Origin: ZC4RG30 sp964455685
GTDB lineage: Bacteria; Pseudomonadota; Gammaproteobacteria; Steroidobacterales; Steroidobacteraceae
Assembly (NCBI GenBank): GCA_964455685.1
Contig: CAYVZE010000014.1
Location: 1 to 44,608, forward strand
DNA length: 44,608 nucleotides
Reading direction: 5' to 3'
A model generated the notes under the pieces. It saw nothing but the letters and a program-made list of their open reading frames with translations. It ran no database searches and was not told where the DNA came from. The first letter of the stretch is position 1, and each line of letters opens with the position of its first letter. A program made the position numbers and the translations under genes. Shown in pieces: positions 42,356 through 44,608 of the stretch.

Positions 42356-43336
42356 ATGAACTTCCATCAACTCCAGTACGCGCTCGCCGTGGCCCGCAAC
42401 GGGCTGTCCGTGACCAATGCCGCTGCCGCGCTCGGTACCTCCCAGCCCGCCATCAGCCGCGCACTCAAGGAGCTCGAGAAGGAGCTCGGCTTCGACCTGT
42501 TCGTGCGCGAGGGACGCAGCTTCGCGCGCGTCACGCCCGAGGGGCAGAAGGTGCTCGAGTACGCCTCGCGCGCGCTGGCCGAGATCGAGAGCCTGAAGTC
42601 CATTGCCGCCGACCTGAACCAGGATGCGCGCGGCACGCTGTCCATCGCCACCACCCATACCCAGGCGCGCTACGTGCTGCCGCCGGTGGTGCAGGCCTTC
42701 AGGAAGCGCTATCCCGAGGTCGACCTGCACCTGCACCAGGGGACTTCAGAGCAGATTTCCGAGATGGTGGCCGGCGATCGCGTGCAGCTGGCCATCGCCA
42801 CTGGTTCCGAGGCGCTGTTCCCCGAGCTGGTGCTGCTGCCGGTATACCGCTGGCACCGCCAGGTCATCGTGCCCAAGCACCATCCGCTGGCGCGCCCGGG
42901 TGCGCCGAAGCTGACGCTGGCCACGCTGGAGAAATACCCGCTGGTCACCTACGTGTTCTCGTTCACCGGCCCGTCCTCGCTGGAGACGCTGTTTGCCCGC
43001 GAGGGCCTCAAGCCGCGCGTGGCGCTGACCGCGCGCGACTCCGACGTGATCAAGACCTACGTGCGGCTGGGCATGGGCGTGGGCATCGTGGCCAGCGTGG
43101 CTTTCGAGCCCGAGGCCGACTCGGACCTGGTGATGATCGACGCCTCGCACCTGTTCCCCATCCACACCACCTGGGTGGGCTTCCGCCGCGGCACGCTGCT
43201 GCGCAACTACGCCTACGACTTCATGCAGCTGTTCGGGCCGCACCTGACCCGGCGGCTGATCGACGAGGCCATCGAGGCGCGCGACCCGGAGAGCAAGGCA
43301 GCGCTGCTGGGCAAGCTGCACCTGCCGGTGCGCTAG
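42356..43336 (+). CDS. cysB: LysR-type regulator CysB
   Basis: A 326-residue LysR regulator of cysteine and sulfur genes that senses an O-acylserine. The winged helix at the start (NFHQLQYALAVARNGLSVTN, LGTSQPAISRALKELEKELG, FDLFVREGRSFARVTPEGQK) and the effector domain (TLSIATTHTQARYVLPPVVQ, TSEQISEMVAG, KTYVRLGMGVGIVA) match CysB closely. It is divergent from the cysK-acyltransferase operon. The ATG is preceded by GGGGGTG. rluB follows after 16 bases on the same strand and may be co-transcribed. Confidence 0.95.
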   Translation: MNFHQLQYALAVARNGLSVTNAAAALGTSQPAISRALKELEKELGFDLFVREGRSFARVTPEGQKVLEYASRALAEIESLKSIAADLNQDARGTLSIATTHTQARYVLPPVVQAFRKRYPEVDLHLHQGTSEQISEMVAGDRVQLAIATGSEALFPELVLLPVYRWHRQVIVPKHHPLARPGAPKLTLATLEKYPLVTYVFSFTGPSSLETLFAREGLKPRVALTARDSDVIKTYVRLGMGVGIVASVAFEPEADSDLVMIDASHLFPIHTTWVGFRRGTLLRNYAYDFMQLFGPHLTRRLIDEAIEARDPESKAALLGKLHLPVR

Positions 43337-43352
43337 GCCGGTCCACCGCCGG

Positions 43353-44096
43353 ATGGCCGAGCGCATCCAGAAACTGCTGGCCGCCGCGGGCCTGGGTTCG
43401 CGGCGCGGCATCGAGGAATGGCTGGCGGCCGGGCGCATCCGCGTCAACGGCAAGGTGGCCGGGCTGGGCGACCGGGCAGGTCCTGGCGACCGCATCGAGC
43501 TCGACGGCCGGCTGGTCGAGCTAGGGAATGTCCCAGATGGGGAACAATCAACCGTTCCAGCCATCCTTCTGTATCACAAGCCCGTGGGTGAGGTGACCAC
43601 CCGCCGCGATCCGCAGGGCCGGCCCACCGTGTTCGACCGCCTGCCGCCGCCGCCCTCGGGGCGCTGGGTGGTGGTCGGGCGGCTGGACGTGAACACCTCG
43701 GGGCTGCTGCTGTTCACCAACGACGGCGGGCTGGCCCACCGCCTGATGCACCCCTCCTTCGAAGTGGAGCGGCGCTACCTGGCGCGGGTGCGGGGCACGC
43801 CCGGACCGGACCTGCCGGAGCGGCTGCGGCAGGGCGTGCAGCTGCCGGACGGGCCGGCCCGTTTCGACCGTGTCGAACCCATGGGTCGCTCGGAAGGCCA
43901 TGCCTGGTACCAGGTGAGCCTGAAGGAAGGCCGCAATCGCGAGGTGCGGCGCATCTTCGAGGCCGCCGGGCACGAGGTGGCCCGGCTCAAGCGCCTGTCC
44001 TACGGACCGGTGGAGCTGCCCGGGGACCTGGCCCCCGGACGCTCCCGCCTGCTGCCCACGGCAGAAGCCGCAAAGGTGGCCCGTTTATTGCGTTGA
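43353..44096 (+). CDS. rluB: 23S rRNA pseudouridine synthase RluB
   Basis: A 247-residue RsuA-family pseudouridine synthase that modifies U2605 (E. coli numbering) of 23S rRNA. An S4 RNA-binding domain (MAERIQKLLAAAGLGSRRGI to about residue 60) precedes the catalytic domain with the essential aspartate Asp112 in VGRLDVNTSGLLLFTNDG, and LYHKPVGEVTT and EGRNREVRRIFEA. The end TTGCGTTGA of the gene contains the -35 element of the downstream tRNA promoter. It is close to cysB (16 bases), with a weak ribosome site. Confidence 0.94.
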   Translation: MAERIQKLLAAAGLGSRRGIEEWLAAGRIRVNGKVAGLGDRAGPGDRIELDGRLVELGNVPDGEQSTVPAILLYHKPVGEVTTRRDPQGRPTVFDRLPPPPSGRWVVVGRLDVNTSGLLLFTNDGGLAHRLMHPSFEVERRYLARVRGTPGPDLPERLRQGVQLPDGPARFDRVEPMGRSEGHAWYQVSLKEGRNREVRRIFEAAGHEVARLKRLSYGPVELPGDLAPGRSRLLPTAEAAKVARLLR

Positions 44097-44121
44097 CACT
44101 AACCGAGTTCGAAACCAGAAT
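44093..44121 (+). promoter_or_regulatory. Promoter of the tRNA-Tyr/Gly/Thr-tuf operon
   Basis: A perfect TTGACA (44093-44098), overlapping the rluB stop codon, stands 17 bases before CAGAAT (44116-44121). The first tRNA begins 19 bases further on. The sequence after the -10 (ACGCGGC) is GC-rich, the kind of discriminator typical of stable-RNA promoters under stringent control. Confidence 0.75.
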
Positions 44122-44140
44122 ACGCGGCTCGTTTTCGCGC

Positions 44141-44226
44141 GGAGGGGTACCCAAGCGGCCAACGGGAGCAGACTGTAAATCTGCCGGCTCACGCCTTCGT
44201 AGGTTCGAATCCTACCCCCTCCACCA
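44141..44226 (+). tRNA. tRNA-Tyr (GUA)
   Basis: A long-variable-arm tRNA with acceptor GGAGGGG/CCCCTCC, anticodon arm GCAGA-CTGTAAA-TCTGC with anticodon GTA, a variable arm CGGCTCACGCCTTCG-type stem, T arm GTAGG-TTCGAAT-CCTAC and encoded ACCA. It is first in the tRNA-tuf operon. Confidence 0.96.
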
Positions 44227-44283
44227 GAACGAGGCTTCCGGGCGTAAGTCCGGTGGCTTTCGGGTTGAAGGCGGCATGACTTG

Positions 44284-44357
<74 letters not shown>

Positions 44358-44420
44358 TGTCCTGCCCGGTTCGGCGTTCGAGGTATCCGTTCGCAGTAAG
44401 GGTTTCGTTTCCGTCGTGTC

Positions 44421-44496
<76 letters not shown>

Positions 44497-44552
44497 GCGA
44501 CGCACAGGTTCAAGAGTCTTTCTAAACAGGTTCATCTTCAGAGGAACTCGCC

Positions 44553-44608
44553 GTGTCCAAGGAAAAATTCGAACGCAGCAAGCCGCATGTGAACGTTGGC
44601 ACCATTGG
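44553..44608 (+). CDS. tuf: Elongation factor Tu (partial, N-terminus only)
   Basis: The window ends 18 codons into tuf. The visible start MSKEKFERSKPHVNVGTI is diagnostic for EF-Tu, the GTPase that brings aminoacyl-tRNA to the ribosome; the P-loop follows beyond the edge. The start codon is GTG, preceded by AGAGGA eight bases upstream. It follows the three tRNA genes, the usual tufB arrangement in gammaproteobacteria. Confidence 0.95.
   Translation, partial: MSKEKFERSKPHVNVGTI

Overview
The window is about 44.6 kb of high-GC chromosome, almost fully coding. I infer a gammaproteobacterium close to the Xanthomonadales/Steroidobacterales/Nevskiales. The reasons are a cysB beside cysK and a MetX-like acyltransferase, birA-coaX-SPOR, rluB, a tRNA-Tyr/Gly/Thr-tuf cluster at the right end, and many secreted proteins of the DUF6152 type. 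No prophage, insertion sequence, CRISPR array or integrase is visible.

Left part (1-10 kb): a leftward polar amino-acid ABC transporter operon (lipoprotein binding protein, two permeases, ATPase cut by the window edge), headed by a stand-alone DsbD-N-like periplasmic protein. Facing it is a rightward pair, an M19 dipeptidase-like enzyme and a TonB-dependent receptor, followed by a second large TonB-dependent receptor. Together these suggest uptake and use of peptides or amino acids, though the receptor substrates are not readable from sequence.

10.2-17.4 kb: a compact block of exported proteins without a named pathway. It holds two DUF6152 paralogues, three members of one secreted/lipoprotein family, a TlpA-like thioredoxin with a large extra N-terminal region, a two-haem cytochrome resembling the reaction-centre cytochrome family, and a second, larger haem protein with one CXXCH. 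The DUF6152 genes sit at both ends, each next to a member of the secreted family. This is the best candidate in the window for an undescribed periplasmic system.

17.5-26 kb: a Tat-exported dienelactone-hydrolase-like protein, an MFS exporter divergent from a secreted esterase, an AsmA-like protein, two tiny membrane proteins, a MocR-type regulator, a DksA-type zinc finger and a DUF4159 protein.

26-36 kb: an odd tRNA-Thr(UGU), a SPOR protein, coaX, birA, a CtlX-like hydrolase, a PilZ protein, an endonuclease/exonuclease/phosphatase protein, ppc, and a full-length glycogen phosphorylase gene interrupted by two in-frame stops inside a roughly 45-base patch of clustered changes.

36-44.6 kb: a REC-GAF-GGDEF(degenerate)-EAL protein divergent from a REC-histidine kinase; a serine/homoserine O-acyltransferase with cysK and the divergent regulator cysB (probably cysteine synthesis); rluB; a promoter and tRNA-Tyr, tRNA-Gly, tRNA-Thr, then the start of tuf.
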